From an uncultured Methanomethylovorans sp. (GTDB taxonomy: Archaea > Halobacteriota > Methanosarcinia > Methanosarcinales > Methanosarcinaceae), in assembly GCF_963678545.1 (NCBI RefSeq), contig NZ_OY782870.1, forward strand, positions 2,356,001-2,420,000: DNA of 64,000 nt, read 5' to 3'. The notes beneath the pieces are model-generated. The model did not search any database and was not told where the DNA came from. It worked only from the letters and a program-made list of their open reading frames with translations. Position 1 is the stretch's first letter. Every line of letters begins with the position of its first letter. Positions 62,672 to 64,000 of the stretch are shown here, in pieces. Position numbers and translations under genes: made by a program.

Positions 62672-63475
62672 ATGAGTAATAGATACGTCCACGGCTACTC
62701 CAAAAGAGAGGCTTTAAGGCTGCACGACCAGGCAACAACACTGGAAGAACTTCTGCACAGCGATACCCACTACCAGCCAGGAGAAAAAGTGCTGGAAGCG
62801 GGATGCGGTATAGGTGCACAGACAGTGATTCTATCAAAGAACAGCCCGGATGCTGATATCACTTCCATTGACATTTCAGAGAATTCGCTTAAGCAGGCTA
62901 TGCAACGGGCTAAGGACCATGGCATTCCCAATGTGATCTTCGAGCAGGCGGATATTTTCGACCTACCCTTTGAGGATGAGAGCTTTGACCATGTATTCGT
63001 GTGCTTTGTGCTGGAACACCTGGAGCAGCCTCTGGAAGCGCTGAAGAAACTCATGAGGGTGCTGAAAAAAGATGGCACCATAACGGTAATTGAAGGCGAT
63101 CACGGCTCATGTTTCTTCCACCCAGAAACAGAGGCAGCACGTCAGGCATGGAACAGTTTGATAGTTTCACAGGCCATGCTCGGCGGCAATTCTCTTGTAG
63201 GCAGACAGATATATCCGCTGCTCAAGAAAGCGGGCTTCAGAGATGTGGAAGTTTCACCGCGCATGGTCTACAGCGATGCCAGCCGTCCCCACATGGAAGA
63301 AGGCTTCGTGAGACTGACCATCATCCCTATGGTGGAAGGTGTGAAGGAGAGTGCTATTGAGAAAGGGATCATCGATGCCGGAACCTTTGACAGGGGAATC
63401 GAAGATCTGCACAAAACAGCTTCAGAGGAAGGGACTTTCAACTATATGTTCTTTAAAGGTGTGGGGAGAAAATGA
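62672..63475 (+). CDS. class I SAM-dependent methyltransferase
   Basis: 267 residues with motif I VLEAGCGIGAQT (about 39-50), motif II DITSIDIS, and the typical post-motifs FEQADIFDLPFEDESFDHVFVCFVLEHLEQP. The later half (FVRLTIIPMVEGVKESAIEKGI) shows a UbiE/Methyltransf_25 fold and probably a small-molecule acceptor. GGGAG precedes the ATG. The SAM domain is like that of the first methyltransferase, but the acceptor part differs. It is a single gene; the substrate is unknown. Confidence 0.88.
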   Translation: MSNRYVHGYSKREALRLHDQATTLEELLHSDTHYQPGEKVLEAGCGIGAQTVILSKNSPDADITSIDISENSLKQAMQRAKDHGIPNVIFEQADIFDLPFEDESFDHVFVCFVLEHLEQPLEALKKLMRVLKKDGTITVIEGDHGSCFFHPETEAARQAWNSLIVSQAMLGGNSLVGRQIYPLLKKAGFRDVEVSPRMVYSDASRPHMEEGFVRLTIIPMVEGVKESAIEKGIIDAGTFDRGIEDLHKTASEEGTFNYMFFKGVGRK

Positions 63476-63691
63476 GACGGAAAAATATGAATGATGATTG
63501 CAGGCGCTCAATCAAATGGATTTTAAAAACATACTCAAATCCGTTGATTCTAAATCTTCTATGTTTATTTCTCGCGTAATGTTCCAATTTTCAGATTTGC
63601 TCCGATGAGGAACTATTTGATTCAAAAGTTGATAAGGCTCTAAAAGGATTCTTTTTTATAACAAGCAATGAAAACAATTAATGGTTTTATT

Positions 63692-64000
63692 ATGAGTAAA
63701 AACAAATCTATGGGGCTGTGGTCCGCTACCTCTATTGGTGTCGGTGCAATGGTCGGTGCAGGTATTTTTTCAATATTCGGTACAGCAACCCAGATTGCAG
63801 GTAATGCAGTTTATATCTCATTCATTATTGCCGGATTGATTGCCCTGTTAAGCACATATTCCTATGCAAAACTTGGGGTGACATATCCTTCTGCAGGTGG
63901 TCCTGTAGAGTTCCTTATCCAAGGTTTTGGAGACGGCATATTAACTGGTGGATTGAATCTTCTCCTGTGGAGTGGCTATATATTCGGACTTTCACTTTAT
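63692..64000 (+). CDS. amino-acid permease (APC superfamily), cut by window end
   Basis: 103 codons before the edge. The start is at ATG 63692, or ATG 63668 in the same frame, with eight more residues. It has the APC signature SATSIGVGAMVGAGIFSIFG in the first membrane helix, then IAGNAVYISFIIAGLIALLSTYSYAKLG, TYPSAGGPVEFLIQGFG and the next helix, the family order. It imports or exchanges amino acids across the cell membrane; specificity is not visible in this part. Confidence 0.85.
   Translation, partial: MSKNKSMGLWSATSIGVGAMVGAGIFSIFGTATQIAGNAVYISFIIAGLIALLSTYSYAKLGVTYPSAGGPVEFLIQGFGDGILTGGLNLLLWSGYIFGLSLY

Overview
The window reads as the chromosome of a methylotrophic methanogenic archaeon of the Methanosarcinaceae type. 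This is an inference from several signs: a casposon resembling those of methanogens, archaeal aIF-1A, TATA-type promoters, disaggregatase-related (DNRLRE) repeats in a giant surface protein, and an in-frame UAG that could be pyrrolysine. No methanogenesis gene lies in the window, so the genus (Methanomethylovorans- or Methanolobus-like) is only a guess.

Layout. 1-365: C-terminal end of a casposase (Cas1) gene cut by the window edge. 0.6-1.4 kb: a methyltransferase. 2.4-13.4 kb: one giant repetitive surface-protein locus whose middle (about 5.75-11.36 kb, 16 copies of a 339-bp Ig-like repeat) lies in the opposite orientation to its two ends. It is flanked by two diverged copies of a ~150-bp stem-loop element. 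13.7-16.5 kb: decayed sequence, a TPR gene and an IS427-like IS5-family element with a -1 frameshift. 16.5-21 kb: a winged-helix/membrane pair and a MacB-like ABC export operon. 21.7-23.6 kb: MarR and MATE genes.

23.66-36.74 kb is the main find: two casposons in tandem at the 3' end of tRNA-Leu(UAA). The right one (26805-36721, 9.9 kb) appears structurally complete. It has 33-bp terminal inverted repeats (28/33 matching), a 14-bp target duplication TTAAAATTTATGCG that includes the last 3 nt of the tRNA, casposase, PolB, HNH nuclease, an HTH protein and a 49-aa ribbon-helix-helix protein. Its cargo is a DUF6414-like protein, a 4-TM protein and a large protein with a HEPN-like motif. A 1000-bp IS with an 8-bp duplication sits between cas1 and the polB operon. 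The left one is a remnant that keeps only the 3' part of polB, a broken gene, a membrane-anchored HEPN-like gene and its right terminus, which abuts the shared target duplication. In both elements the slot between polB and the right terminus holds a different HEPN-like cargo gene.

36.9-64 kb is more ordinary chromosome: an RNase Z-like hydrolase, DJ-1/PfpI, phosphoenolpyruvate synthase, an AI-2E family permease, three small or medium secreted proteins, a hydantoinase-like ATPase, an EamA transporter, a DEAD-box helicase, a LarA-like racemase and aIF-1A. After a short graveyard of gene fragments (AbrB, ISL3, flippase) come an Mrr-like nuclease fused to PH-like domains, an EFR1-type ferredoxin protein, a copper module (CopZ, CopA), GNAT, a PhzF protein interrupted by UAG, a radical SAM protein, a second methyltransferase and the start of an amino-acid permease. 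Several genes of 31-49 codons are listed from direct reading.
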